From the NCBI GenBank assembly GCA_009801015.1, contig VHZZ01013715.1, positions 9,591 to 38,096 on the forward strand: DNA of 28,506 nt, in the 5' to 3' direction. The translations under genes were made by a program, and so were the position numbers. The notes beneath the pieces were generated by a model. It worked only from the letters and a program-made list of their open reading frames with translations. It ran no database searches and was not told the DNA's origin. Shown one piece after another: positions 9,605-26,806 of the stretch. This DNA comes from Silene noctiflora (lineage: Eukaryota > Streptophyta > Magnoliopsida > Caryophyllales > Caryophyllaceae). Position 1 is the stretch's first letter; every line of letters begins with the position of its first letter.

Positions 9605-12600
9605 TCAAACAGTTTGGTTCTTGTTAGAAACTTCTTTTGTCAAGGCATCTCCTTTCTCCTGAAATGGAAAACAGAAGTTCTCAGTTGATGATAGTTTCAT
9701 TACAGGACTACACGGCAAATTGCAGCAGAAGTTGAGCAAGATACCATAACCATACAAGAGTCAAGACTCAATATATAATCATTAGGTTCCATAGTTCTAC
9801 ACGGGAGTGACAATACATGATACTTGAAGAAAGCTTATCTCTTAGTTTTGTATTAAAATGAAATTAGAGCTAAAAGGCTCACTAAATTAGTTACACTTCT
9901 TTATGTTATGTAAAGATACTCTTTATTTTGCTTGAGCTTGAGCTTTACTTCCGGAAACAAGTACTCAGTTTTGAGTTACCCAGAAATAGTATCTTGTCAG
10001 AGGTGTAACACCGTGTGAGGCTGCCAACATACAATCTCGCATAGAGCCTTTGAGGCATTATCTTGCAGTTATGGACACGTATACTAAAAGCTCAATACTA
10101 GCTCAGAGAGTCATAGAGGCACAATGCTTACCTATGTTAGGCCTTAAATCACGATACAACTTAATAACAGGAAGACAGTTGGGCGACAGACTTACTGCCT
10201 AAAAAAAGTTGCAACTAGTTCTTAAAGCAGGAGAAGATGAACAAAGTCTCAAGCGCAAGATGAAAGTCCAGAGCCATGTGATGCTCAGAAGCACACCCAA
10301 GAAAGACTAGAAACAAGGCGAGGAATACCAACGCGTGATAAAAATATTTCTTCAGATAAAAGTTTGTACTTCCAAAGTTCCAAGTTAGACAATTTGGTTA
10401 AATGGCCATGTACGTTTATATTATGGAATACAAAGGCCACTCATATTTCCCAAATGAGTACAGCAGCAGTAAATAATGGAGAATTCAGATAATCTTTCAA
10501 CTTTCCGGTAAAAGTACTATTCTTATGTTATGCAGAATAACCAATACTGCATGCAACAAAATAGAAAATGAAACTAACTCGGAAATTGAGCATGGAAATC
10601 TATAGCGCGGAATCATTGACAAAAACAAGTCAGCAACACAGTTCCTCAAGGCTCCTATCTATGACGAGGTAGGTAGGATGAGTGCAACCTATCACCTATT
10701 CTAAATAACCCGTAATAAGATTTGCATCGGTGAGGGACCAACTAACTGCTTTTTCACAATATAAAGAGCAAAGATGGTTTAGTGAGCCATTTGGTCTTGT
10801 TCCATACTTCCATTATACTTCAAAGCTTAAAAAGAGAGTCTCTGACTTGAGTAGAAATGGGATATAGCAATTTCATCGACATCATTGAAAACTCATACTC
10901 CAAAACCCAAATACCAATTCCTGTATCAGTTCTCCGCACTACCCTTGTTTCTAAGACGAATGCCTTCTAGTTCTAGACTTCAAGCATTCAAGGTAATATA
11001 CACTATACAGAATAATGCAACAAGCAAAAATGGCTACAGGCTAGTGCCAAAAGAGCCATAATTTTCTGGTAGCTGATGAAGAGAAAATAAGACATCTACT
11101 ATCCGTAAAAACGAGATTCTAGTTTTTACAAACTACGAAAGGATACTTTAAAAATATAATCAGAACCACAACACGTGGAGAGGTAAGCCTTTATTACTTT
11201 ATATTCACCAATAGTTACCTTCCCTGACTGTGTGTAATACCATAGCAATTATTCACCAATCAGTTACTATTTACTAGCACCCAATGATCAAAGCTTACCT
11301 CATTCTACGACCCACAGTTCCATCATCTGCAAGCTATAAATCCTTAACATGCCATCCAAAAATCCTAACAAAACTATGAAATACTTCACCAGTTCACCTT
11401 AATAAATTGTTTGCTTAAAAGGTATCCTCAAATTTCCGAGGTCTGACCATCACATATTCACATCCATAAAAAGACACTTCGTGCTACCATTTCCGATGGA
11501 ACCAAATACAAGTTATTTTTTGGTTATGGATTATGATCGAATAAAGCAAAATGGCTCACTAAACTTGATGCACTTCTTTTTCTTGTGAAATACTCTCCCA
11601 GTCCCAGTCCCAGTCCCAGTCCCAGTCCCAGTCCTTTGGTTTTGACACAAAGACCAAGGAAAGAGGAGGGGGTCAATTACTAAATGACAAGTGAATCAAA
11701 TTGAGTGTGAATGATCAAATTACTCGTCAAGTTCATTCTTAAAATAGGAAGGACGGCAATTGACTAAGACACCCCAAAATGTAATAGGCCAACAAATAAC
11801 CGGGACAGAGGGAGTAACAGTCATTTGATGCGTAATTTTCATTTTGGGTCAATCACAAATTTACAATATAACCTCTTTGTGTTGCTAGCATAAAGTGAAG
11901 GTTGCGCACGTCCAACATCCCTTACCTCGCAATTTCTAGGGAGGCACTCGGGTAATGTTGTAGTATTAGTGAAAAGATCCTCTATATGTTTCTTCATAAT
12001 AACAATCACACATTCTGGTACAGTTCTATTCCTAATCTTTCTCAAAATATATGAGTAAACATTATAGAACATGCTCTCTTATGAAACCGTATTTCATTAG
12101 TTTCATATTTGTTTCCGCCAAGTACTTTTTCTAAGTTGAGTTAAAACACTTATTGGAAATTGAAAATGTACTTAAAAAGAATTAGAGGGAGAGAAAAATA
12201 CACAAAAAACATACAATGAGACGAGACTTAACTCACGATCCTTGCAAACAAAAAAGGAACCCACAAGTGTCTTGCCAAAAAGAAATCAGAAATTACATAA
12301 TTGGGTAGAAACATAAGCAGAAAAAAACGCACAAACATTAGACAAAATTGACAAGAAATGAAAGCAGCAGCATGAAGGTTGATTGAAAGATAGTAAAGGG
12401 ATTGAGAAATTACCAGGCCTTTAGTTTCGTAATAATCATTCAAAGCCCACTGATATTTGGACTGATCTAATCCCAGCCAATTGGCCATGTACTCATCCAC
12501 ACTGGAATGCACTACATTTCCCATTTTAAATACAAAGAATGAATATGAATTATAAGACGGCATCCAATGAAAAGAAGTAGGAAATGACAATAATTCAGAT

Positions 12601-12943
12601 AAATACTTCCTCAATCCATTTTTGAAAATAAAATGTAGAATTCAATGGAACGGAGGAAGTATAGTAGCATACCCTGGTGGACTTTAGAGAGAGCGCGGCG
12701 GAGAAAGGCGAAACGATCAACGGGGGAAGTGGGGTACTGAATAGGAGGAGGTTGGACAGGGGGTGCAACCTTTTTGGGTGTCGCGGGGATGGGGATAGCA
12801 ACGGCGGTAGGTGAGGGGGAGGGTTTGTGAGTGGTGGGGGTGGGGGTGGAAGGAGGAGTGAGGAAGACGGTGTAAGGTCCGATCTTGCCGATTGAAGGCG
12901 GCGGCGGCGGTGCGGTGGTGGTGGGTTCCTTTGCATGATCCAT
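9605..12943 (-). CDS. Small proline-rich plant protein, unknown function (3 exons)
   Basis: I do not recognise a named family. By eye the gene has three coding exons: 12673-12943, 12414-12511 and 9605-9658 (423 nt, 140 residues plus stop). The start is the ATG at 12943. Exon 1 ends CAG-G before GTATGC. Exon 2 begins after TGTAG (phase 1, joined codon Val) and ends CTG before GTAATT. Exon 3 follows a strong pyrimidine tract and TTTCAG (phase 0) and ends TGA. Residues 8-75 are rich in Pro, Thr and Ser, with SIGKIGPYTVFLTPP near residue 17. The C-terminal part, including DEYMANWLGLDQSKYQWAL, is compact, aromatic and looks like the folded, conserved end. No signal peptide or membrane span. The last exon is the least certain part, since it is 2.76 kb away. 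A (GA)n tract just upstream of the ATG gives a CT-rich leader. Confidence 0.7.
11593..11814. mobile_element. Stowaway-like MITE with TA target duplication
   Basis: A 222-bp element flanked by TA (11591-11592 and 11815-11816). The right end, read inward, is CTCCCTCTGTCCCGG, the classic Stowaway (Tc1/mariner-type) terminus. The left end starts CTCTCCCAGTCCC and runs into a hexamer array. Copy B of the host repeat (22557-22558) has only one TA at the same place, so it is an empty site that confirms the insertion limits. Confidence 0.85.
11597..11634 (+). repeat. (CCCAGT)6 minisatellite in MITE end
   Basis: Six perfect tandem copies of CCCAGT (11597-11632) plus CC. The array lies exactly where the left terminal inverted repeat of the MITE should continue, so it is probably an expansion of the terminal GTCCC sequence. 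Confidence 0.9.
12607..12660. mobile_element. 54-bp Stowaway-like MITE in intron 1
   Basis: Flanked by TA on both sides (12605-12606 and 12661-12662). The inward ends are CTTCCTCAATCCATT and CTTCCTCCGTTCCATT, matching with one gap and two mismatches. At 54 bp it is very short for this group, and it is almost all terminal repeat. It lies in the 161-bp intron 1 of the proline-rich gene, ten bases from the 5' splice site at 12672. Confidence 0.7.
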
Positions 12944-13213
12944 TTGAGAAGAGAGAGAGAGAGAGTGAAGAGGAAGAGTGTGGAGTGTGAACAGGGAAGT
13001 GTGAAAGTGAAGTGTGTTGGAGTTGAGTGGTTGGTACTTGATTTGTAGGGGTAACTATTAACTAAACTATACTGTTTTTTTCAACTTTCCACTTATCACT
13101 AATGTTCTTTGTACACAGACAGGTCAGACACACACTTTTTTCTTTGTACAACTTCGGCTTTAATTCGGGCTTCACTCGAATAAATAAGCAACAAGTTTTT
13201 TCCGGGCTATTTA
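12944..13213 (-). promoter_or_regulatory. Leader and promoter region of the proline-rich gene
   Basis: This is the upstream flank of the gene, with a CT-rich leader on the minus strand. I see no clear TATA box at a convincing distance. A PIF/Harbinger-like MITE starts at 13214, so the proximal upstream region is only about 270 bp. Confidence 0.4.
12951..12965. repeat. (GA)n microsatellite in 5' leader
   Basis: About seven GA units just upstream of the ATG at 12943. On the transcribed strand it is a CT tract, common in plant 5' leaders. Confidence 0.7.
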
Positions 13214-13873
13214 GTATGTGTTTGGCCACATTTTTAAAAGTGTTTTTTCACTATATAAACATAAACTAGGACAAACATTAATTTTTAAAAAAACTAAAAC
13301 TAATTTTTTAAGCCACAATATCAAATTTGGCCCCTAGAAACAGAAGCAGCAAATAGCTACTTCTGTTTCTACTTCTATTTCTTATTTTTTTTTAATCCAT
13401 CTGATTGCAAAATCCTAGCAAGTCTCCTCACTAAAATATGTTATATGATCTCATATTACGGTAAAATTTTGACGTGAATTATACGAATTCACTCATTGGG
13501 CTATTATTATATGAAGGTGTCATATATACAACATACTACTGTATTTCTTATACTCCATATTTCTTATTTTTCCGTCTTAACCCTAGAACGGGTCAACTAT
13601 CATACCCAATTGAGCATATATAGACAAATTTTTTGCATTTTTCCATACGAATTGTTTTTGTCTTATTCTAATTACTTAACTCGACTCACTTAAGCTTGAG
13701 ATGGATACACCTGTCTTAAATAAGAATTTGTGTAATTATAATGTGTTTTTATAATAATAATGATAATACTATAAAAGGTGATACTCTATTTTATACATGT
13801 ATTAAAATTTACAATGTTAAAATGATTATTTTAAACAAGTTAGGCCAAACATTAAAAAGTTATCAAAAGAACT

Positions 13874-15018
13874 CCGGAAAATTTACGTGGTATCCTCGAA
13901 CTTTTTCATTTTTCACGTGGTACCCAACTTTTTAAGTTTATACACATGGTACCCCTGAGGTAATATTTTTGGAGTTCAGTAACCAAATCTGTAACATGCG
14001 TTAAATGATGCTGACGTGTAAAGCTTTGGTAGTTAAGTTTGGGAGGGAAAGTGGTGTGGACACGGTACCCCTAAAAATTTGTGTTTTACACATGGTACCC
14101 TATTTTGTNNNNNNNNNNNNNNNNNNNNNNNNNNNNNNNNNNNNNNNNNNNNNNNNNNNNNNNNNNNNNNNNNNNNNNNNNNNNNNNNNNNNNNNNNNNN
14201 NNNNNNNNNNNNNNNNNNNNNNNNNNNNNNNNNNNNNNNNNNNNNNNNNNNNNNNNNNNNNNNNNNNNNNNNNNNNNNNNNNNNNNNNNNNNNNNNNNNN
14301 NNNNNNNNNNNNNNNNNNNNNNNNNNNNNNNNNNNNNNNNNNNNNNNNNNNNNNNNNNNNNNNNNNNNNNNNNNNNNNNNNNNNNNNNNNNNNNNNNNNN
14401 NNNNNNNNNNNNNNNNNNNNNNNNNNNNNNNNNNNNNNNNNNNNNNNNNNNNNNNNNNNNNNNNNNNNNNNNNNNNNNNNNNNNNNNNNNNNNNNNNNNN
14501 NNNNNNNNNNNNNNNNNNNNNNNNNNNNNNNNNNNNNNNNNNNNNNNNNNNNNNNNNNNNNNNNNNNNNNNNNNNNNNNNNNNNNNNNNNNNNNNNNNNN
14601 NNNNNNNNNNNNNNNNNNNNNNNNNNNNNNNNNNNNNNNNNNNNNNNNNNNNNNNNNNNNNNNNNNNNNNNNNNNNNNNNNNNNNNNNNNNNNNNNNNNN
14701 NNNNNNNNNNNNNNNNNNNNNNNNNNNNNNNNNNNNNNNNNNNNNNNNNNNNNNNNNNNNNNNNNNNNNNNNNNNNNNNNNNNNNNNNNNNNNNNNNNNN
14801 NNNNNNNNNNNNNNNNNNNNNNNNNNNNNNNNNNNNNNNNNNNNNNNNNNNNNNNNNNNNNNNNNNNNNNNNNNNNNNNNNNNNNNNNNNNNNNNNNNNN
14901 NNNNNNNNNNNNNNNNNNNNNNNNNNNNNNNNNNNNNNNNNNNNNNNNNNNNNNNNNNNNNNNNNNNNGGTATCAAGTGAAAAATGAAAAAGTTTAAGGG
15001 TACCACGTGAATTTACCG
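13874..15018. mobile_element. Inner DNA transposon with 8-bp target duplication
   Basis: AAAGAACT is present at both sides (13866-13873 and 15019-15026). The ends are inverted over more than 50 bp: the left has GGAAAATTTACGTGGTATCC and the right, on the other strand, has GGTAAATTCACGTGGTACCC, both followed by AACTTTTTCATTTTTCAC. GTGGTACCC-like blocks recur inside. The centre is 860 N, so its size and any coding content are unknown. The superfamily is unsure: an 8-bp duplication fits hAT, but the long inverted ends are also seen in Mutator-like elements. Confidence 0.7.
14109..14968. other. Assembly gap (860 N)
   Basis: A run of unknown bases. Reading frames across it are meaningless. Confidence 1.
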
Positions 15019-15137
15019 AAAGAACTTTTATTGGAAGCTTAACCAAACATGCCTCAATTTCTAGAAAAGGAGTTTTTGAAAAATCACTTTTGAAAAACAA
15101 AAACTATGTTCTAAAAACTTGGCCAAACATGCTCTTA

Positions 15138-17082
15138 GTTTAGTTTTTACAAGTTTTGTTCAATTATTTTATTCACTTCAGTTCTATCAAATTCAGCTGT
15201 GCTAATTTCATTCAAACAGAATAGAGCTTAATTGACATCTTCGTCCTCTAAGACGAAAATTTTACTAGCACAACTTCCAACTTCTCCAATCTAAAACCTC
15301 TTCATTCTGTTTGGCTAGTTGGGCGGACAAAGTAAGGATCTTCTTCATTTTTTTCAGGAGGTCCATTATCTTTTTAATGATCCGGATTAACTCTAGACTC
15401 GACCGATCGAATGGTTGTAAGTTGACTTAGGAATGAAAATGATAAATGAGTGGAGATGGAATATATAATATAATAATTTGATTATTGGTGAAATCACATA
15501 AAAGGATATGATAATAATTTAATATTATAGATTGAAAGGATAAAACGGGAAAATTAAATCAGTTCAGGTACCTAAAATCTGAAATACTACCCTATCTAGC
15601 ATTTCATTTCAGGTAACTTATCTGCTACAAAATGCTACTTGCCAAAAAATAAGATACCTGAAAATTTTGTCACAAAAAATTCGGTGAAAAAAGGTACCTG
15701 TAATACGCTACCAAACAGAGCCTAATACTGTACTTCTAGCCTATCAGCCACTCTGCCAACATATTTGGACACGTCATATAATTATCAAATTTAAGTTACG
15801 CGAGCTCTGAAGATTACTCTCACCATATTTTGATGCAATTTTTTGACTTACAAGAGATGTGAATTTGATGCCGCAATATTTAAAGTACAAATTTGATACC
15901 ACCACGAAAAACAAACATCCAGAAAATTTAAGTTACAGTTTATGACAGGAATGCAAGTATGATTAGGCATATTTGCATTCAACTTGTACAATTTTAAGAT
16001 CATCCCCAAACAAGGTGGATAGGAAGGATTGGGTCAAGTTAATCAAATATTAGTTACTTAATTAGCATGACCCATTACAAAATAGGGTCAATTGGTCACC
16101 TCTTCTCATGGGATTGACCCCACTTGGTGACCAAGTACTTGGCTGATTCTCATTGGCTGAAAAATATATAAAAAGGACAAGTAGGTGAAAAAGTTGTACT
16201 CTTCCTACCTACACTTTCTTCCCTTTCTCGAGCAAAAAAAAAAAAAATAGAGTAGTAATTTAATAACATTATTCTTTATAAAATTTATATTAAACCAAAT
16301 AAAAAATAAAAAATATAAAAAATGGCTATATTTTGTGAATGTCTATAAAATGAGCTCAATCTTACATATTTTGGACAACTTTTTTTTTTTTGCAGGTATT
16401 TTATAAATGTGGTTTATATGTTGAATTATATTTTCAATTAAATTTATTTATCGTTAATAAAATCATCTTTCATTTTTTAAAATTTGAACATTTTTATTTT
16501 AATTTTTTTCCCTTAATATACGAAATAAAATTAAATGGTAATTATTTTATTAAGATATTTACAAAATTACAAAATTAACTTATTTATAATTTGTTAGTAA
16601 ATAGTAATGAAAAAAGTAAGAGTGAGGTTTTGGTAGGGTAGAGAATATGAAAAATGATTGAAAAGGTTAAAAAGTGGAAAATGATTGGATAGATGACCTA
16701 GGTAGTGACCTTCTACTTGGGAGGGTGAAAATAGGTCAAAATAAATAAAGTGTGATTAAGAATAAAAATGTGTATTGACACAACCATAGAACCAGATAAG
16801 AACGTTTGATCTATTTGAGCTGGTACTAGGCCCTGTTGGACGTCCAACAAGACCTTGCCGGGGAGGATCATTGTAAAACTTATGTGCAAATTCATACGTA
16901 ATATGACGAGCAAAGGAAAGAAAACTGAAGCAGCCAACACTCAACACATAATACAGACTGCTATGTATAACTATAAATTCACACAAACTGTAAAACTAAA
17001 AAAAAACTTGTGAATGATGATAGAATTCCATGGTGATTTAATAGGAGCCGAAAAAACGACACAAGTGTAAAGGTGACTAATC
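15138..17082. other. AT-rich intergenic DNA, no gene seen
   Basis: This holds a possible MITE (15306-15720), low-complexity A/T-rich sequence at 16240-16620, and the distal 3' flank of the ZEITLUPE-like gene. No reading frame here looks like protein. Confidence 0.5.
15306..15720. mobile_element. Possible MITE with TCTGTTTGG ends
   Basis: The ends TCTGTTTGGCTAG (15306) and, on the other strand, TCTGTTTGGTAGCG (15720) are inverted. Inside, paired TCAGGTACCT and GGTACCTGTAA blocks also face each other. No clear target duplication was found, so the limits are tentative. Confidence 0.35.
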
Positions 17083-17282
17083 ATACACTAAGCTGAGGAG
17101 CAAGCTTCAGCTTCTGAGGAGAACTCAGCACCTCCAAACCCAGTAAGTAGTTGAAGAGATCTCGTGTTCTCGAACGAGGCATCATGAGACAAGTTACAAC
17201 ATTTTTCTCATTACATAACAGCACATTATAACAGTATATGTATATACACATCCAAATTTTAAAGCCCTTCTTAACTAGATTT

Positions 17283-17288
17283 TTTATT
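17283..17288 (-). terminator. Possible polyadenylation signal of the ZEITLUPE-like gene
   Basis: AATAAA on the minus strand, about 180 bases beyond the stop codon at 17467, in a U-rich stretch on the transcribed strand. This is a reasonable place for a plant near-upstream element, but there is no other support. Confidence 0.3.
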
Positions 17289-17466
17289 TTCCATTTTTTT
17301 TTCTTTAATTTTTATCCCAATTACTATCCTAAAAGGCTTGCAGTAAAAGGAAGAATGATTCACAGTGGCAAATGACAGTGAAACTTTGATACAAACCTCA
17401 ATTTTAGACCGGGAAAGTAGTCAATCTGAACAAACAGGCAAAATTCAGATGCCTTAAACCCTATTT

Positions 17467-24976
<7,510 letters not shown>

Positions 24977-24997
24977 CTATATTTCCCTCTTTATTGA

Positions 24998-25006
24998 CTA
25001 CCCCAT
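24998..25006 (-). other. Minimal upstream frame Met-Gly-stop
   Basis: ATGGGGTAG, 45 bases before the main ATG at 24952. Such minimal frames can slow scanning ribosomes, but use here is not shown. Confidence 0.35.
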
Positions 25007-25105
25007 CAAAGAAATCAGCTAATTGAACTAGGTGATTGGAAATTGTTTGGTATTAGGGTTTGTGAAAAAAAGTGATTAATTTACCAGAAAAGGGTTTAGC
25101 TTGAA

Positions 25106-25135
25106 TTAAGAAGAGAAAAACAAAGGGGAAACCAT
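25106..25135 (-). other. Upstream reading frame 1 (9 codons plus stop)
   Basis: ATG at 25135, stop TAA at 25108-25106, encoding MVSPLFFSS. Relevant only if the transcript starts further upstream and this part is not spliced out. Confidence 0.35.
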
Positions 25136-25465
25136 AGATTGTTTGAATTGAAGAAGTAAAAATCTAGGGATAGAATTGAGAAAAAGGGGGGAAATTTTTA
25201 GGGGAAATTTGGGGATTGAAAGAGGAGGATATTCTGATTTCTGGGTTGAGTGATTTTACCGACTTTTGCAAGCTGGCTCTCCGGTGGTGTTGTGACACAT
25301 ATCAACTCTTATCTCTCGCTAATTTGTTCCTACTTTGTGTGAAAAAAAAAGGTGACAACCATTCGAGTAGGTCGGCTCGAGCTGATTTAAGTAGTAGATG
25401 TAGTAAATCTCATTTGATCTTAAAATTATTTTTCATTTGATTGGTTTGGATCTAAACAATATAAT

Positions 25466-26186
25466 CAGGGCCGTCTCAGGAAAAGTGGAGGCCCGGTGCA
25501 AAAGAAAAAAATGAGGCGTAAAATTTACAAAATCAAACGTAAGGTTTATATAAAATATTAATGCAGATTACAAATTATTTGAAAAACGACTCTTTCGCGT
25601 AGTTTTTCTTGAAGCGAATTCCTCTGTCAAACAATCATAATCAATTGATCTCCGACTCCTCGTCGTACCTCTGATCGCTGCAAATACATCATCATTAAAT
25701 TCATTAAAATTGTAATTAAATTCATTAAAATTCATTAAGAAATTAAGATTAAGAAAAAAAATATTACCTATTTTATTTCAGTGTAACTCAAGTGTAAATC
25801 TGATATTTTTGCACACATTAAAACTGACAAAGTGATAAAGTTTTGATTCTAATCTCAATAATTGTAAACTTGGAATGATTTGGGGTGAATTGACTTGGGA
25901 TAATCATATTTAAAGACTAGAAAAAAAAAGAAACGTTCGATTGTATATTAGCATGTGAATATTAAAGGTCAAGTTTAATTGTTTTTGGGAAGGAAATTGA
26001 TTTATTTGGGGAAGGAGTTGATTGAGTATTGGAATGAGGAGTAATTATGGAGTGAGTATATCGTGACTTTTGATCTCATTTTTTTTTTCTTTTCTCATTA
26101 AGTATATGGGTAAAGACAAGTTTGGACCCCAAAAATTTGAGGCCCTGCGCAAATGCACCTAATGCTCCTATAGTTAGACGGGCCTG
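25466..26186. mobile_element. Non-autonomous hAT-type element with 8-bp duplication
   Basis: A 721-bp element whose ends are CAGGGCCGTCT and, on the other strand, CAGGCCCGTCT (one mismatch in 11). It is flanked by a perfect 8-bp target duplication AATATAAT (25458-25465 and 26187-26194). CAGGGCC ends with 8-bp duplications are characteristic of hAT elements. Inner GAGGCCC blocks lie close to both ends. No transposase is encoded. Confidence 0.9.
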
Positions 26187-26194
26187 AATATAAT

Positions 26195-26806
26195 CTGAAG
26201 TTGACCCTAAAGTTAAGCGTGACCTGCAAATGCTTGAAGTTTATGCAAAATTGCCGAATCTATTAGTTTTGATATGATTATTATGACTCGAACTAACCTA
26301 AAACGACCCTAATTGACCTGACTAGAAATTACCCAAATGAAGACGAACAACTTAAAACATCAAGAATCAAACACCCAAACCCTTCCCAAACGATAACCAT
26401 GTTGAATCGATTCATAATGGTCTTAGATATGGTTGTATTAGACTTACGTTTTGACTAATAATATATGTGGACAAATTCACTTTTGTCTAATCAACAACAT
26501 TTTTTAAGTGGAATTATTTTGAGTTTAATAAAGTGCAGTGATATGTGCGAATAACTACAGTTTGATTATAATTTGGTTAGGCTAGCCATAGATAGTTTTG
26601 GAGGGAAGCTTTGAAGCAACGTGGATTAACATAGTTTAGGAGATGATCGCATGCGTTTTCAGACGGTTTTTGAGTCAGTTTTCTTATGTGTTTGAGTTCT
26701 TTTGTTTATGGTTTGAGTATGTTTAGCGTTGGGATAGTCTTTGTGTCGTTTGTATCAGGTATGGGTTTGAACTTCCGGGACGAAGTTCGTTATAAGGAGG
26801 GAAGAC
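26195..26806 (+). mobile_element. Internal 3' remnant of LTR retrotransposon
   Basis: The last part before the LTR reads TTTGAACTTCCGGGACGAAG, then GTTCGTTATAAGGAGGGAAGAC. This is the usual end of the polymerase region and polypurine tract of plant Ty3 (chromovirus-type) elements. The upstream limit is unknown and no intact polymerase frame is present, so the element is 5'-truncated. Confidence 0.6.
26794..26805 (+). other. Polypurine tract
   Basis: AAGGAGGGAAGA lies directly before the LTR start (TGTAATAC at 26807), where plus-strand DNA synthesis is primed in LTR elements. Confidence 0.75.

Larger units (their letters stand above)
11487..11975 (+). repeat. Dispersed SINE-like repeat, copy A (MITE-interrupted)
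   Basis: The sequence from about 11487 through 11590, continuing at 11817 to about 11975, is similar to 22449-22707. Shared landmarks are GATTATGA, AAAATGGCT, CTTTTTC-GTGAA, CATTTGATGC and a tail near CTAGGGTAAT-like sequence. The tail (cgggtaatgttgtagtatta) recalls the TTG-rich 3' ends of plant SINEs. I could not find clear tRNA-type A and B boxes, so the SINE label is tentative. Copy A is split by the MITE at 11593-11814. Confidence 0.5.
9659..12413 (-). other. Intron 2 of the proline-rich gene, with repeats
   Basis: A 2755-bp AT-rich intron with no convincing coding sequence. It contains a dispersed repeat at about 11487-11975 interrupted by a Stowaway-like MITE. Weaker relatives of the repeat's AAATGGCTCACTAAA core occur around 9850-9895 and, in reverse, around 10775-10790. 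The rest shows nothing I can name. Confidence 0.55.
13214..15134. mobile_element. Outer MITE-like element (TTA target), interrupted
   Basis: The ends are inverted: GTATGTGTTTGGCCACATTT at the left and, on the other strand, GAGCATGTTTGGCCAAGTTT at the right. They are flanked by TTA at 13211-13213 and 15135-15137, as in PIF/Harbinger-type MITEs. Another element (13874-15018) and the assembly gap lie within it. Between 13340 and 13865 the sequence is AT-rich with no gene. Confidence 0.5.

Noticed and set aside
11839-12072. Minus-strand 77-codon frame
   Set aside because: It overlaps the SINE-like repeat and has no recognisable protein features.
14005-15100. Long reading frames across the gap on both strands
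   Set aside because: They are made of unknown bases between 14109 and 14968 and say nothing about coding.
16040-16740. Possible inverted ends around the AT-rich block (GGTCAC / GTGACC)
   Set aside because: The matches are short and broken, with no target duplication, so chance cannot be excluded.
17088-17205. Minus-strand open stretch downstream of the ZEITLUPE-like stop, considered as an alternative last exon
   Set aside because: About 38 open codons ending in TAG, but no good acceptor before it, no known family tail, and the main frame already has a complete Kelch end.
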